DNA from: Paracoccus zhejiangensis
GTDB taxonomy: Bacteria > Pseudomonadota > Alphaproteobacteria > Rhodobacterales > Rhodobacteraceae
Direction of reading: 5' to 3'
NCBI RefSeq assembly: GCF_002847445.1
Contig: NZ_CP025433.1
Coordinates: 62,001-126,000 of the forward strand
Length of the DNA stretch: 64,000 bases
The translations under genes were made by a program, and so were the position numbers. Positions 19,701-28,119 of the stretch are shown in pieces. The notes beneath the pieces were generated by a model. It was given only the letters and a program-made list of their open reading frames with translations, was not told the DNA's origin and did no database searches. Numbering within the stretch: the stretch's first letter is position 1; each line of letters opens with the position of its first letter.

Positions 19701-22097
19701 TTCTTCAACGGCATCGGCGGCTTTGCGCGGCAGGGCCGGGAATATGTTACGATCCTCGACGGCAGCATCCCGACACCGGCGCCCTGGATCAATGTCATTG
19801 CCAATGACAGCCTTGGCTTTCACGTCTCGGCCACAGGCAGCACCAGCACCTGGGCCGGGAACAGCCGAGAGAACCGCCTGACACCTTGGTCGAACGATGC
19901 AGTGGCCGATCCGACGGGAGAGGCGTTCTACATCCGCGACGATGCCACGGGCGAGGTATTCTCGCCCACCTTTGCTCCTTTGCGCCAGGCGGGGCGTCAC
20001 ATCGCGCGTCATGGCTTTGGCTACAGCCGGCTTCAGCACCAGGCGGGGGGGATCTGCCTTGACCTGCTGCAATTCGTGCCGCTCGCGGATCCAGTAAAAA
20101 TTTCGCGCCTGACCCTGCGCAACCTGTCCGCCCAGCCCCGGCGGCTGACCGTGATCAGCTATGCCGAGCCAGTGATGGGCCCGTCACGCGCGGGGTCGGC
20201 GCCGTTCCTGACCACCGAACGCGACGGTGAGACCGGCGCGCTCTTTGCCCGTAATCCGTGGAACACGGCCTTTCCTGACCGGGTGATGTTCGTCGACCTA
20301 GCGGGCGCTCAAAGCGGGTTCACCACCGACCGCACCGGGTTTCTGGGCCGGGGCGGCGCACCCACCATGCCACTGGCGGTCAGCCTCAGACAACCGCTGG
20401 CGGGTCGTGCCGGATCAGGCCTCGATCCCTGCATGGCTCTGGAACGCAAGGTAGAGCTGGCGCCGGGTGCTCAGATCGTCATTGACCACTTCCTCGGCCA
20501 GACGGTCTCTGTCGAAGACGCACGAACCCTGATCTGCCGCCTCCGCAAGACTGATCTTGATGCCGCGCTGGCCGAGGTCGAAGCGCATTGGGAGGCCGTG
20601 CTCGGAACCGTGCAGATCGAAACGCCGGACCGTGCGATGGATGTCATGGTCAATGGCTGGCTGCAGTACCAGACACTGGCGTGCCGCATTCAGGCGCGCG
20701 CCGGCTTCTATCAGGCCAGTGGGGCCTATGGGTTCCGAGATCAGTTGCAGGATGGCATGGCACTGACCCTGTCTCAGCCCGACCGTGTCCGCAGCCATTT
20801 GTTGCGCGCGGCCGGACGACAATTCCCCGAGGGCGATGTGCAGCACTGGTGGTTGCCGCATTCGGGGCAAGGCGTGCGCACGCGAATATCGGATGATTGC
20901 GTCTGGCTGGCCTACGCCGCTGCGGAATATATTGCGGTGACAGGCGACAGCGCGGTGCTGGACGAGCGGGTTCCCTTCATTGAGGGAGCTTTACTGGCAT
21001 CGGACCAGCATGACGCCTTCTTCCAACCCGAGCCATCGGGAACCGATGCAACACTCTGGCAGCATTGCGCGCTTGGCCTCGACCGCACCATCGCGCTGAC
21101 AGGCGCGCTCGGCCTGCCGCTGATCGGCACCGGCGACTGGAATGACGGCATGAACCAGGTTGGTGAGGCGGGGCGCGGCGAGAGCGTCTGGCTCGGCTGG
21201 CTGCTTCTCGATACGCTTAGCCGCCTCACTCCCCTGGCCGAGGTCCGTGATCCGGTGCGCGCCGTGCGCTGGCAGGCACATGCTACCGACCTCCGCGCGG
21301 CGCTGGAGCGGGAAGCGTGGGACGGGGAATGGTATCGCCGCGCCACCTTCGATGACGGGACCTGGCTTGGCTCTGCCGCGGCAACCGCGTGTCGGATCGA
21401 CTCGATCGCGCAAAGCTGGGCGGTCTTGTCAGGTCAGGCCGATCCGGCCCGCGCCGCGACAGCGATGGCCTCGGTCGAACGGCATCTGATCCGCCCCGAT
21501 CCGGGTATTGCGCTGCTGTTCACCCCGCCCTTTGACAATGCGGCCGTCGGCTTCGGCCCCGATCCCGGATATATTGCGGGCTATCCCCCCGGCCTGCGTG
21601 AGAATGGCGGCCAATACAGCCATGCGGCGATGTGGGCGATACTGGCGCGAGCTAAGCTGGGTGACGGCGACGGCGCGGTGCGCCTGTTCGCGATGCTGAA
21701 TCCGATCAACCATGCGCTGACCGCGGAATACGCCGGACGATACAAGGTCGAACCCTATGTCGTTGCGGCGGATGTCTATTCAGTCGGCCCGCATGAAGGA
21801 CGGGGCGGCTGGACATGGTACACCGGGTCTGCGGCCTGGATGTATCGCGCTGCGGTCGAGGGCATTCTCGGCATCCGGCGCGAGGGCGATCATGTGCGGA
21901 TCGCACCGTGCTTGCCTGCGCATTGGCCTGGCTTCTCCGCAACGGTGCGGGTGGCCGGCACCGCCATCGATATCCGGGTTACGCAGGGCGACATTGCTCC
22001 CGAAGGTTTCATCCATTCGAAGGACAACGACACACGCGCGCTGTTGGACGGCGCGCAGCACCTGGTTCGGTTGCATATCCCGCTTCAGTCCGCGTGA
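13716..22097 (+). CDS. ndvB: cyclic beta-1,2-glucan synthase (NdvB/ChvB/Cgs-type)
   Basis: This giant inner-membrane enzyme initiates, elongates and cyclises periplasmic beta-1,2-glucans. From ATG 13716 it has 2793 residues (2808 from TTG 13671), the normal length for NdvB/Cgs. Membrane helices lie around residues 400-470, 800-860 and 920-970. The GT84 transferase region between the first two groups has ITLDADTRMP, SHDLLEGIFSR and the QHRWTRGDWQLLRWL (R-x-x-RW-like) motif. A glucoamylase-like region follows, then carbohydrate-binding-like beta domains. The C-terminal GH94 phosphorylase domain has the catalytic-acid motif GTGDWNDGMNQ (D2477). Neither start has a strong ribosome site. A plasmid location is notable since these glucans affect osmotic adaptation and host interaction. 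Confidence 0.95.
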   Translation: MTTRDIVPGHPWADTAPVRAELFSAERLEQHAISLASAQPVAERTKRVRTLRRRLDDNAKVLLTAWRASASEVAAGREVVPAATWLLDNYHLVEAQIREVRTDLPEGYYRLLPKLADGPFAGYPRVFGVTWAFVAHTDSHFDPDILRRYLVAYQTVQPLTIGELWAVAITLRIVLIENLRRLADQMTMGRADRLDANSLADRICAPGQAHTALLPEVARLAGRPLSEVFAAQLAKRMRDRDPRTNPALGWLEETLATQGTNIDTVVRHAQERQGASNVTLRNVITAMRRISATDWSDLFESVSLVEADLRDYPGYAAMDFPSRNLYRSGVEDLARGVALSEGEVVALACRRASAAPAGTMRADPGWSLIAAGRPAFEQEIGFRPPIHLRFRRWGIAAGLRGYLGAIAVLTLVLLSLCVMWITGGVVGALWLLAMVLPASGVAVMLVDRILGGGIGATLLPGLDLRAGVPSEFRTVVAVPVLVSGDDDLRAQIEALEVHHLSGAGGDLTFILLTDNVDAPHEVMPGDAALLEQATEGIAALNRRHPPGPAGPRFLHLHRPRQFNASEGVWMGWERKRGKLHELNLLLRGATDTGFREADGRVPVVPADVRYVITLDADTRMPRDTAARLIGKIAHPLNRPIFDPALGRVTSGYGILQPRVTPSLESGLPATLYQKATAGPGGMEPYASAASDLWQDLFGEGSFTGKGIYDVDAFEAAMRGRVPDNTLLSHDLLEGIFSRAGLASDVELIEAFPGRVDVAARRQHRWTRGDWQLLRWLFAPGVPVLGRVKMADTLRRSLIAPSMLAALTLGWLLPGKAALSATLLLLAALALPVVWPTILGVIPRRAGLDSSSHLRQSAGDLGMAGLRVGLAATFLADNASRMMDAILRSLWRTGVSHRHLLEWTTAAQASGRARPGLWSLSLFMAGGMGLGVILVTGAVTLAPAAAPLALPFAALWLCAPFIAFRISRPSAGPQQNTLSPDAARDLRVIARATWRYFETFVTADHSHLPPDNHQEVPVPLTAARTSPTNMGLYLLSCVAARDFGWIGTVEATERLEATLATMQELPKHKGHFYNWYGTADGQVLNPAYVSSVDSGNLAGHLIALANACESWASDEGWPDSNTQRAGLVDTLRLARQSQNGGGVPISGLLDGLEAAILIPGESVAWPAILRLAVKAKGALASEPFADDLREWLQALCDQCARNAHPYDPAALPPRLHALAAQARAMALAMDFAFLFDPDRKLLSIGWSRNDNALDESCYDLLASEARLASLFAIAKGDVPVRHWFRLGRPATPARGGSVLVSWSGSMFEYLMPALVMEEPSGSLLDQTNRQVVAGQRAYGRRHGVPWGISESGFNARDLDMNYQYSTFGIPGMGLKRGLATDLVVAPYATGLATMFAPAEAHRNYAALAAAGGRGRYGFYEALDFTPSRLLDGETVAVVRSYMAHHQGMTIVAIANVLQSGRIRSHFHAEPMIRATELVLQERIPRDIPAVTPRLEAVAVPDSPSALDMQRMALIEGTPQGPPVSHILSNGSYSVMLTTTGGGYSRWGDIALTRWQADATRDTGGTRIWLRDLQGGQLHSVEGAADDDQREVQFFEDRVGFSRRQGTLSTAMDVLVSGEDDAEVRRVAITSTSRRPREVELTSYAELALTTQAADAAHPAFTRMFVQTEYLPEFGAVIATRRPRSPDETPVWAAHFLVVEGELSAAMEFETDRAAFVGRDNDLSSAQALIPGSRLEGGIGTVLDPVFALRQRVRIPAGGTVKLAFWTVVAPTRDALTDLIDRHHDRNAFDRAKTLAWTQAQVQLRHLAITPVQAAGFQRLTAPILCSDMRFRARADLVATGAGKQSALWPMGVSGDLPIVLLRIDDAADIARVHEMLLAQEYWRGKGLAVDLVILNEHPASYVQGLQTGIEAALRGSRAPDGGGGGQTHALRADLISPEARSLLISVARVHLVARRGTLAEQIAAILADDIGEEEPPATRARQLPATASPPAVEELEFFNGIGGFARQGREYVTILDGSIPTPAPWINVIANDSLGFHVSATGSTSTWAGNSRENRLTPWSNDAVADPTGEAFYIRDDATGEVFSPTFAPLRQAGRHIARHGFGYSRLQHQAGGICLDLLQFVPLADPVKISRLTLRNLSAQPRRLTVISYAEPVMGPSRAGSAPFLTTERDGETGALFARNPWNTAFPDRVMFVDLAGAQSGFTTDRTGFLGRGGAPTMPLAVSLRQPLAGRAGSGLDPCMALERKVELAPGAQIVIDHFLGQTVSVEDARTLICRLRKTDLDAALAEVEAHWEAVLGTVQIETPDRAMDVMVNGWLQYQTLACRIQARAGFYQASGAYGFRDQLQDGMALTLSQPDRVRSHLLRAAGRQFPEGDVQHWWLPHSGQGVRTRISDDCVWLAYAAAEYIAVTGDSAVLDERVPFIEGALLASDQHDAFFQPEPSGTDATLWQHCALGLDRTIALTGALGLPLIGTGDWNDGMNQVGEAGRGESVWLGWLLLDTLSRLTPLAEVRDPVRAVRWQAHATDLRAALEREAWDGEWYRRATFDDGTWLGSAAATACRIDSIAQSWAVLSGQADPARAATAMASVERHLIRPDPGIALLFTPPFDNAAVGFGPDPGYIAGYPPGLRENGGQYSHAAMWAILARAKLGDGDGAVRLFAMLNPINHALTAEYAGRYKVEPYVVAADVYSVGPHEGRGGWTWYTGSAAWMYRAAVEGILGIRREGDHVRIAPCLPAHWPGFSATVRVAGTAIDIRVTQGDIAPEGFIHSKDNDTRALLDGAQHLVRLHIPLQSA

Positions 22098-22136
22098 CCG
22101 CCCACACCTCGGTTCGCGCGGCCGACCAGCGCCACG

Positions 22137-23024
22137 TTAAGATGAGGCTTGGTTCAAGCTCCCCGCAGTCACGGTGACACTGACCGCCATTTCGATAAGT
22201 GCATCACTGTTGCCGATGAAGCTGCCCGAAACCGGGACGATCTGGCGCACATCGCGGGCCACGGCCACCGGGATCAGATTCCTTGCACCAACACTCCGGT
22301 TGGTCGGATCGAAAGTGATCCAGCCCGCGCCGGGCACATAGATCTCGGTCCAGGCATGGGTCGAACCCGGCCCCGTGGATCCGACAAGGCTTTCACGGGG
22401 ATCGAACAGATATCCGGACACGATACGTGCGCCGAACTTGAGTATCCTTGCCGCTTCCGCCAGCATGACCGCGAAATCCCTGCACGACCCCCAGCCACGA
22501 TGCAGGGTTTCAAGCGGCGATTGCGTGCCCTCGGTCTCCCGGCTCTGATAGGAAATGCGGTCGGATATCCCGTCGCTGATATCCATGAGCAGGGACAGCG
22601 TGTCGGTGCGCCAGCCGTAGACAAACCCCTCGACCCAGCGTGAGAAATGACCTTCAGGATCGGGATATTGTGGCATGGCCAGCGCACCGAGGTCGGTCCA
22701 GTCGTCACCGGAGTAGAGGAACGGCCAGCGCATCGCGGCGGGCGCAATGGCGAATCCTGGCGAGGGCGAAGCCGTCAATTCGATCCTCGCGCGGCTCTCG
22801 ATCCGCAAGCAGGCGGTCGGCTGCAAAAACGTGGCCGTGGTGATCACGTTTCCCGAGACGTCATTCGCCCATGACAGTTCCGCAGCCGGAGACAGGGAAA
22901 CGTCATGGGACAGGAGGTGCAGGTCCCGGGACTCGCGTGGCCGAAGCATCATACGGTGCGGTCCGAGGGAGACCTCGCTTCGATATCGGTAGGTGGTCGT
23001 ATGAACCGTTTCGAGAAAGACCAC
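22137..23024 (-). CDS. transglutaminase-like cysteine protease superfamily protein
   Basis: A 295-residue protein with the bacterial transglutaminase N-terminal beta domain ([21 protein letters not shown], about residues 5-85) and a papain-fold catalytic domain. The triad is visible: C181 in [11 protein letters not shown]223 in STHAWTE and D239 in FDPTN. No signal peptide is present. Members of this group may act as proteases or amide transferases, often in two-gene clusters with alpha-E and ATP-grasp partners, neither of which is here. It converges with the glucan synthase, 40 bases apart, so it is not in that operon. Confidence 0.88.
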   Translation of the reverse strand: MVFLETVHTTTYRYRSEVSLGPHRMMLRPRESRDLHLLSHDVSLSPAAELSWANDVSGNVITTATFLQPTACLRIESRARIELTASPSPGFAIAPAAMRWPFLYSGDDWTDLGALAMPQYPDPEGHFSRWVEGFVYGWRTDTLSLLMDISDGISDRISYQSRETEGTQSPLETLHRGWGSCRDFAVMLAEAARILKFGARIVSGYLFDPRESLVGSTGPGSTHAWTEIYVPGAGWITFDPTNRSVGARNLIPVAVARDVRQIVPVSGSFIGNSDALIEMAVSVTVTAGSLNQASS

Positions 23025-23069
23025 GTGTATCCTGCTTTCGACCGCCGCTATGCCCGCAGAGAATGCTTT

Positions 23070-23264
23070 TCAGGACTTTCGCGAAGAGCCCGGGGAAACG
23101 GGGACGGCATTCTTCCACGAATGGGACCCTTTGCAGCGTTTGCATATGCGCTCGCCGAACCCCTCGCTCCAGAACATCGTCTGGCATCGCAGGCAGGATC
23201 GTTCCCTTGGTGCATCCGTAAGGGCGCGTTGCAGGTCGTTATCGTCAGGCAGGGAATCTTTCAC
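23070..23264 (-). CDS. small zinc-ribbon protein
   Basis: A 64-residue product with two CxxC pairs, SCLRCQ and ICKRCKG, separated by about 15 residues, consistent with a zinc ribbon. It overlaps the upstream gene by four bases (ATGA), indicating translational coupling. Homology-level function is unknown; such single-ribbon proteins may bind nucleic acid or partner proteins. Confidence 0.7.
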   Translation of the reverse strand: MKDSLPDDNDLQRALTDAPRERSCLRCQTMFWSEGFGERICKRCKGSHSWKNAVPVSPGSSRKS

Positions 23265-23572
23265 GGTTTTTTCGGTTCGCTCTCGATCAGTCGCGCCAGA
23301 TCTCCGAGGGCGCGCTGGATCAGCTTCTGCTTACGGGCGTCCCTTGCTTCCGCGGTCTCTGCGTAGCGACGGATCAGGTATTGGGCCTTAACCGCTGCCT
23401 CCATCCATGTCACCGATGGCTCGGCGAGAAGTTGCGCTTCAAGCTCCTCCTGGCGTTTGCGCAGGGCCTCCTGATCGGCTTCGAACTCCCTGAGAGCATG
23501 ACGGCGAAAATCCGTCGCCATCTGTCCTTCGGTGCTACGCCGGGCATCAAGGCTCACCGGATCATCACTCAT
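23261..23572 (-). CDS. helical hypothetical protein
   Basis: A 103-residue, highly charged, probably all-helical protein with an Arg/Glu/Gln-rich coiled-coil stretch (about residues 20-50) and a second helix around AAVKAQYLIRRYAETAEAR. It has no cysteine, signal or membrane segment. Its stop overlaps the start of the zinc-ribbon gene and its own start overlaps the stop of the upstream gene, making a tight three-gene unit. The family is not recognised. Confidence 0.65.
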   Translation of the reverse strand: MSDDPVSLDARRSTEGQMATDFRRHALREFEADQEALRKRQEELEAQLLAEPSVTWMEAAVKAQYLIRRYAETAEARDARKQKLIQRALGDLARLIESEPKKP

Positions 23573-23841
23573 TCTGCGCCACCCGGCTGAGGTGCTGCCT
23601 GATCTCGCCCGATCGCGGCCTCAAGGTCTTTCTCAGTGATCGGTCGCATCTCCGCCCGACCAGCCCGTCCTGTGACAATCATATGGGTCGAGGTCCTGCG
23701 GTAGGCCTCAAAGCTCAACCCCTGCAGAAGCTCTTCCTCGACGAGGACATCATAATTTCCGGCGGGCAGCAGATCGGCGTAACCTGACAAGGTGAACGGA
23801 TGCGCGAAAGTCACCTGCTTCCTGGATGAGCGGATGTTCAT
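23569..23841 (-). CDS. hypothetical protein, first gene of a three-gene unit
   Basis: A 90-residue product from ATG 23841, chosen over the upstream ATG 23925 because a G-rich ribosome site precedes it and the sequence from MNIRSSRKQV looks coding. The N-terminal half is beta-rich (VTFAHPFTLSGYADLLPAGNY), with an acidic strand DVLVEEELLQG after it. Function is unknown. It is followed by two small genes with overlapping ends and is likely the lead gene of their transcript. Confidence 0.65.
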   Translation of the reverse strand: MNIRSSRKQVTFAHPFTLSGYADLLPAGNYDVLVEEELLQGLSFEAYRRTSTHMIVTGRAGRAEMRPITEKDLEAAIGRDQAAPQPGGAE

Positions 23842-24256
23842 CTGTAGCCCCCGATCAGGTCTGAAAAACTTGTCCGCGTGTGACGCCTTCGCTTCGGCGC
23901 GGCGACACGGCAGCGTTCTGACCATACGATCATCGTCCGCCGCCGGGGCTGATCGGTGTTAGCGTCCTCTCTGAATTATGCCTGAATCAAAAATGGATGC
24001 GACCGTCGCACTTCCGGCTCCCCGGAACGCGATGGCATGCTGAATATCGGCCCATGCAAACCTGGATCAGTCAGCCGCTCCAAGACTCCGTTATACGGAA
24101 AGGCGCTGGCGGGGAGCCAGTCAGCAGGTCGTAACAAGTTCCAGCGAGGCTGCGGAGCCCGCAACCGACGATATCCGGCGTGCGGATTGTGCAGCCTCGC
24201 TTGTCAGGGCGACAAGGGCGGCAAGGCCTGCCTCCTCAATGGTCGTTGCAGGCGGG
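23842..24256. other. intergenic region
   Basis: Over 400 bases between the small-gene unit and the Crp/Fnr gene stop. A minus-strand frame at 23976-24164 (62 residues) lacks support. Nothing else could be assigned. Confidence 0.35.
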
Positions 24257-24991
24257 TCAACGCAGCAACGGCCCTGCATGATCCATATATCCGGTGTCGA
24301 AACCCGCCAGTGCCTGAAGGCCCTCGAAATTGTTGAAGGTCACCTTGCCTTGCCGGAACGTGACCAGCCCGTCCTCCCGCAACTGCCGCAGCACCCGGTT
24401 GACGTGAATGGCGCTCAGACCAAGGGCATCGGCCAGATGATACTGGGTCAGGGGACAGGAGAATCCCGTCCTGTCGCCGATCCCCACATGGTTCAGCCGT
24501 GCCCCGAGTTCCATGAGCAGATGCGCCATCCGCTCCACCGCTGAGCGCCGCCCGAGATTGACCAGATGCTCGACCATCATCGCCTCGTCGCGGGATGAGG
24601 CCCAGAGGACGGCGGTGGCAAGCCGGGGCGCCTCGGCAAATGCGCCGAGGATATCGGGGGCAAAGACCTCGGAGGCTTCGATATCCGTCAGCGCCTCGAG
24701 GCTGAGGTCTGACGTTCGGAACAGGATGCTGCGCAAACCCAGAAAATCGCCGGGAATCTGGAAGTTGATGACCTGCCGTCCGCCATCGGGCAGCATCTTG
24801 TAGGAGCAGGCCCAGCCTTCGGCCAGAATGTAGACCGAAGCATTCGACTGGCCCTCGTGCATCATCTCATGCCCGGCGAGGAAGGTTCTGCGCCGCCGAT
24901 GAAAGCGCGCAAGTGTCTCCAGATCCACATCCGACAGGGCCACGAAGGTCGACAGCTTCCGGGTCAGCGGACTGCTCTCAATATGGGTCAA
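24257..24991 (-). CDS. Crp/Fnr-family transcriptional regulator
   Basis: A 244-residue regulator with an N-terminal cyclic-nucleotide-type beta barrel (about 20-140, including GHEMMHEGQSNASVYILAEGW and FQIPGDFLGLRS), a dimerisation helix (about 145-175), and a C-terminal winged helix (about 185-225, LADALGLSAIHVNRVLRQLREDGLV). The barrel lacks the FNR-type N-terminal cysteine cluster, so oxygen sensing by an iron-sulphur cluster is unlikely; the ligand is unknown. This form resembles Crp-like regulators common in Paracoccus and Rhizobium. Dyads lie just upstream, and it is divergent from a small gene and groEL. Confidence 0.92.
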   Translation of the reverse strand: MTHIESSPLTRKLSTFVALSDVDLETLARFHRRRRTFLAGHEMMHEGQSNASVYILAEGWACSYKMLPDGGRQVINFQIPGDFLGLRSILFRTSDLSLEALTDIEASEVFAPDILGAFAEAPRLATAVLWASSRDEAMMVEHLVNLGRRSAVERMAHLLMELGARLNHVGIGDRTGFSCPLTQYHLADALGLSAIHVNRVLRQLREDGLVTFRQGKVTFNNFEGLQALAGFDTGYMDHAGPLLR

Positions 24992-25059
24992 CAGCTTCTC
25001 CCGGTTGGTGCGGAGTTCACGACAGGCAGTCGGGCAGGCTGCTCTGGATCAGTCCGGCC

Positions 25060-25094
25060 GACAGAACTTCCTGTCAGGGTGATGCAGCTCATCA
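25060..25094. promoter_or_regulatory. dyad sequences between the divergent crp-like gene and 25145
   Basis: Two dyads sit in the 150-base divergent gap: gacagaacttcctgtc at 25060-25075 (5-bp arms) and tgatgcagctcatca at 25080-25094 (5-bp arms). Their position suits operator sites for the Crp/Fnr-type regulator encoded next to them. Spacing does not match the FNR consensus exactly, so this is tentative. Confidence 0.35.
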
Positions 25095-25144
25095 GGATTC
25101 TGCCCCTGTCCTGATCCTCTTCTATACCAAAAGGACGCCTCGCG

Positions 25145-25381
25145 ATGCCCGGCCAGACAGATCATGCAGGAATGGCAGCACTTTCCATCTGCGAGGCTCT
25201 CCTGCTCGCCATCAATGACCACAAACTTCTGCCCGAACGCGAGATCGCAGGCGTGCTCCGCGATGCGGCGGCTGCGCATGAGAATGCAGCAGGCAATGCG
25301 ACAGAGATGGAGATGCATCAAAGCGTCGCCAGCCTGATCAACGGGATCATGGTCGGGATAAACCCAACCGGTCGGCCTTAG
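25145..25381 (+). CDS. small helical hypothetical protein
   Basis: A 78-residue protein, ATG 25145 with AAAAGGA upstream at good spacing. It is mostly helical with His/Met-rich patches ([19 protein letters not shown]) and no membrane or metal motif clear enough to name. It is divergent from the Crp/Fnr gene and 136 bases upstream of groEL, so it may be cotranscribed with groEL. Function is unknown. Confidence 0.65.
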   Translation: MPGQTDHAGMAALSICEALLLAINDHKLLPEREIAGVLRDAAAAHENAAGNATEMEMHQSVASLINGIMVGINPTGRP

Positions 25382-25517
25382 CGCTGCGCTCTCTCAGTCC
25401 AGGGGGAACCCGAGACGGCGGCCTTCAGCAGAGGGCAGCGCATCCGGGATCGGCCACGCCCATTCTCGCAGGACTATTGCCCTGCTTCCACATTGCCAAT
25501 TTTCAGGAGCGACCGAC

Positions 25518-27095
25518 ATGTCTGCGAAAGACGTTCTCTTCGGCACCGAAGCCCGCAGTCGCATGGTGAAAGGGATTGATGTCCTCGCCGATACGGTCAG
25601 GATCACCCTCGGCCCGAAGGGGCGCAATGTCATCCTGGGCCGGGACTTCGGGGTTCCGCGGATCACCAAGGACGGCGTGACAGTTGCGCAGGAAATCGAG
25701 CTTGCGGACAGGTTCGGGAATATGGGCGCCCGGCTGGTTCGGGAAGTTGCGACCCGCACCAATGACGAGGCGGGAGATGGCACGACGACCGCCACCGTCC
25801 TTGCGCAGGCCATCGTCAGGGAAGGCATGAAGGCGGTGGCTGCCGGCATGAACCCGATGGATCTGAAACGCGGCATCGACAAGGCTGTAAAGGCTGCCGT
25901 CACGGGCATCAGGGACATGTCGCGGCCAGTTCGCGACAGTGATGAAATCGCGCGGGTCGGAATGATCTCGGCGAATGGCGATGCCGCCATCGGCCGACAG
26001 ATCGCGGATGCGATGGAGCGGGTCGGCAAGGAAGGTGTCATCACCGTCGAGGACGCAAAAGGCATCGAGACAACGACAGAAGTCGTCGAAGGCATGCAGT
26101 TCGATCGCGGCTATCTCAGCCCCTACTTCATCACCAACGCGCAAAAGATGACCGTGGAACTCGAAGACTGCGTCATCCTGCTGCTCGACAGCAGGTTATC
26201 GGCGCTCAAGCCAATGCTGTCGTTGCTTGAGGAGGTGCTGGAGGCCGACAAAGCGCTGCTGATCGTTGCGGAAGATATCGAAGGCGAGGCGCTTGCGATG
26301 CTGGTCGTCAACAAGCTCCGCGCTGATCTGAAGGTTGCGGCGGTCAAGACCCCCGGCTTCGGCGATGGCCGCAAAGCCATGCTGGAAGATCTCGCCATTC
26401 TGACGGGCGGCGAGGTGATCTCGGCCGATCTGGGAACGCGGCTTGAAGATGTGACGATGGCGCGGCTGGGCACGGCGAAGAAAATCCTCGTCGGCAAGGA
26501 CGCCACGACCTTGATCGGCGGTCAGGGCGACAAGGCCGCAATCGCGTCTCGCATCGGCCAGATCCGCGGGCAGATCGAGGATGAAGCGTCGGATTACGAG
26601 AAGGGAAAGATGCAGGAGCGGCTGGCACGCCTTTCGGGCAGCGTTGCCGTGATCCGCGTCGGCGGTGCCACCGAGACAGAGGTGACCGAACGCAAGGACA
26701 GGATTGACGATGCGCTCCATGCGACGCGTGCGGCCGTCGAGGAGGGTGTGGTTCCGGGCGGAGGGGTCGCGCTCCTTCTCGCCGGAAATCTGCTGGCCGA
26801 TATGAAAGGCGACAATCCCGAGCAGGACGCCGGGATCAGGATCATCCGAAGGGCGCTACAGGCGCCTCTGCGCCAGATCGCCGAGAATGCCGGGATCGAC
26901 GGCGCTGTAGTCGCGGGGAAGATCATCGAGGCAGGTCGCGCTGGCTTCGGCTTCGATGCGCAGGCAGAGAGCTTCGTCGACATGTTCGAGGCCGGTATCG
27001 TTGATCCGACGAAGGTGGTGCGGATCGCGCTCGAGGATGCCGCCTCGATTGCGGGCCTTCTGATCACCACCGAGGTCATGATCGCTGAGAGCTGA
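25518..27095 (+). CDS. groEL: GroEL-type chaperonin, orphan paralogue without GGM tail
   Basis: Chaperonin 60 refolds proteins in a tetradecamer with GroES. The 525-residue product keeps the ATP-binding segments ([24 protein letters not shown]), the apical domain and GGGVALL, and aligns over the full family length. The usual C-terminal GGM repeat is absent; the protein ends VMIAES. No groES is adjacent. AGGAG sits before the ATG. No clear CIRCE repeat (TTAGCACTC-N9-GAGTGCTAA) was seen upstream, so control may differ from the housekeeping copy, perhaps through the nearby Crp/Fnr regulator. Additional groEL copies are common in Rhodobacterales and Rhizobiales. Confidence 0.95.
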   Translation: MSAKDVLFGTEARSRMVKGIDVLADTVRITLGPKGRNVILGRDFGVPRITKDGVTVAQEIELADRFGNMGARLVREVATRTNDEAGDGTTTATVLAQAIVREGMKAVAAGMNPMDLKRGIDKAVKAAVTGIRDMSRPVRDSDEIARVGMISANGDAAIGRQIADAMERVGKEGVITVEDAKGIETTTEVVEGMQFDRGYLSPYFITNAQKMTVELEDCVILLLDSRLSALKPMLSLLEEVLEADKALLIVAEDIEGEALAMLVVNKLRADLKVAAVKTPGFGDGRKAMLEDLAILTGGEVISADLGTRLEDVTMARLGTAKKILVGKDATTLIGGQGDKAAIASRIGQIRGQIEDEASDYEKGKMQERLARLSGSVAVIRVGGATETEVTERKDRIDDALHATRAAVEEGVVPGGGVALLLAGNLLADMKGDNPEQDAGIRIIRRALQAPLRQIAENAGIDGAVVAGKIIEAGRAGFGFDAQAESFVDMFEAGIVDPTKVVRIALEDAASIAGLLITTEVMIAES

Positions 27096-27418
27096 TGAGG
27101 CGCGCGGAAATTGCGTGAGTGGTTTCCCCGGTGGCCGCTATACGTTCTCACCGACAGAAAACACGGAATTCCGGGAATAATTCAGAAACGCTTTCCTGGC
27201 CTTGCGGTGACTACCATGCCGCGTGCCCAACAGAGCGCTCTCCGCCCCTCGCGGTGGTTCTGACTGGGAACTCGCTGCAGTGCGCCCGAACGGCTGCTTC
27301 GATAGATTGCTGCAGCGGCCATGCCGCGCTGTAGTCAGGCGGCTCTCCGCCCGATCTGCATGAAGCCCGCGAGAAAACTGACCTTCAAACGACCCATCGT
27401 TGTCGACACAGGTCATGC
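27096..27418. other. intergenic region
   Basis: About 320 bases between groEL and the convergent vapC-type gene. A minus-strand frame (27138-27422) has no homology signal or ribosome site. No strong terminator stem with a T run could be identified. Confidence 0.35.
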
Positions 27419-27820
27419 TCATGCGGCGAAGGGATTCCTGATCGTGATCCTGTCGGCCACCCTGAACCCGTCCTGCATGTCCTCGGAAAGCAGGTTATCA
27501 CAGCCAGCCAGCAGCCCGGCCGCAACGATCATCGCGTCATAGACAGACAGCGCGTGCTTCCGCGCCAGGGCGATGCCCAGATCATGCGTCTCATAGGTCA
27601 GTGGCTCGACGGTCACAAACTCACGGATCATGAGCAGAAATTCATCGCTCTGCGCCCAACTCATCCTGAACTTCCGCCGCGTGACGTTCGCGATCTCGTT
27701 CAGCACCTGCACGCTGACGGTTCCGCCGCCGCGCAGCAGACATTCGGCAACGTCTGCCTTGGCACGGTCTTCAGAGAGCAGGTAAAGCAGGACGTTGGTG
27801 TCGAAGAACCTACCTGGCAT
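27419..27820 (-). CDS. VapC-type PIN-domain toxin
   Basis: PIN toxins are metal-dependent RNases, often cutting tRNA. The 133-residue product begins with RFFDTNVLLYLL (first Asp), has VLNEIANV (conserved Glu), LSVYDAMIVAA (Asp) and CDNLLSEDM (Asp), the full acidic set of an active PIN domain. Its start overlaps the antitoxin gene by 11 bases, in the usual antitoxin-first order. Stabilises a plasmid by killing or arresting segregants. Confidence 0.9.
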   Translation of the reverse strand: MPGRFFDTNVLLYLLSEDRAKADVAECLLRGGGTVSVQVLNEIANVTRRKFRMSWAQSDEFLLMIREFVTVEPLTYETHDLGIALARKHALSVYDAMIVAAGLLAGCDNLLSEDMQDGFRVADRITIRNPFAA

Positions 27821-28040
27821 TCGCCTCGTTCCGGTCGAACCGGTAGTCCTTGGGCATCAATCCGCGAAACTTGCGAAGCCGGGCCAGGATTTCTTCGGGA
27901 TCGCGGCGGCGATGAACCTCAAAATGCCCGGCATCGGCCGCGGTGATTTCGATCTCGTCGCCCGCCTTCAACCCGAGTTCCTGGACCATCCGCGCAGGCA
28001 GGCGGACGGCCAGAGAATTGCCCCATTTCGCGATCTGCAT
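27810..28040 (-). CDS. AbrB/MazE-type (SpoVT-fold) antitoxin
   Basis: A 76-residue DNA-binding antitoxin with the AbrB swapped-hairpin pattern: QIAKWGNSLAVRLPARMVQELGL then GDEIEITAADAG. The charged C-terminal tail (about 45-76) is where such antitoxins wrap the toxin. It precedes and overlaps the PIN toxin gene. The pair is expected to autoregulate from the promoter upstream of 28040, but no operator dyad was assigned. Confidence 0.9.
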   Translation of the reverse strand: MQIAKWGNSLAVRLPARMVQELGLKAGDEIEITAADAGHFEVHRRRDPEEILARLRKFRGLMPKDYRFDRNEANAR

Positions 28041-28119
28041 GATGTTTGGCTCCGCCTTGAATGATACACATCTCCAGCAATGTATATCCTGACTGCCGGC
28101 GGTTCAATCGGTGATGCGA

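Noticed and set aside
18531..20072. A 513-residue minus-strand frame in the glucan synthase
   Set aside because: Antisense shadow of a clearly conserved coding frame.
24120..24140. aggtcgtaacaag resembling the 3' end of 16S rRNA
   Set aside because: Only about a dozen bases match; flanking sequence shows no rRNA helix. A chance match.
25394..25517. CIRCE-type element before groEL
   Set aside because: Searched for TTAGCACTC/GAGTGCTAA arms; none found.
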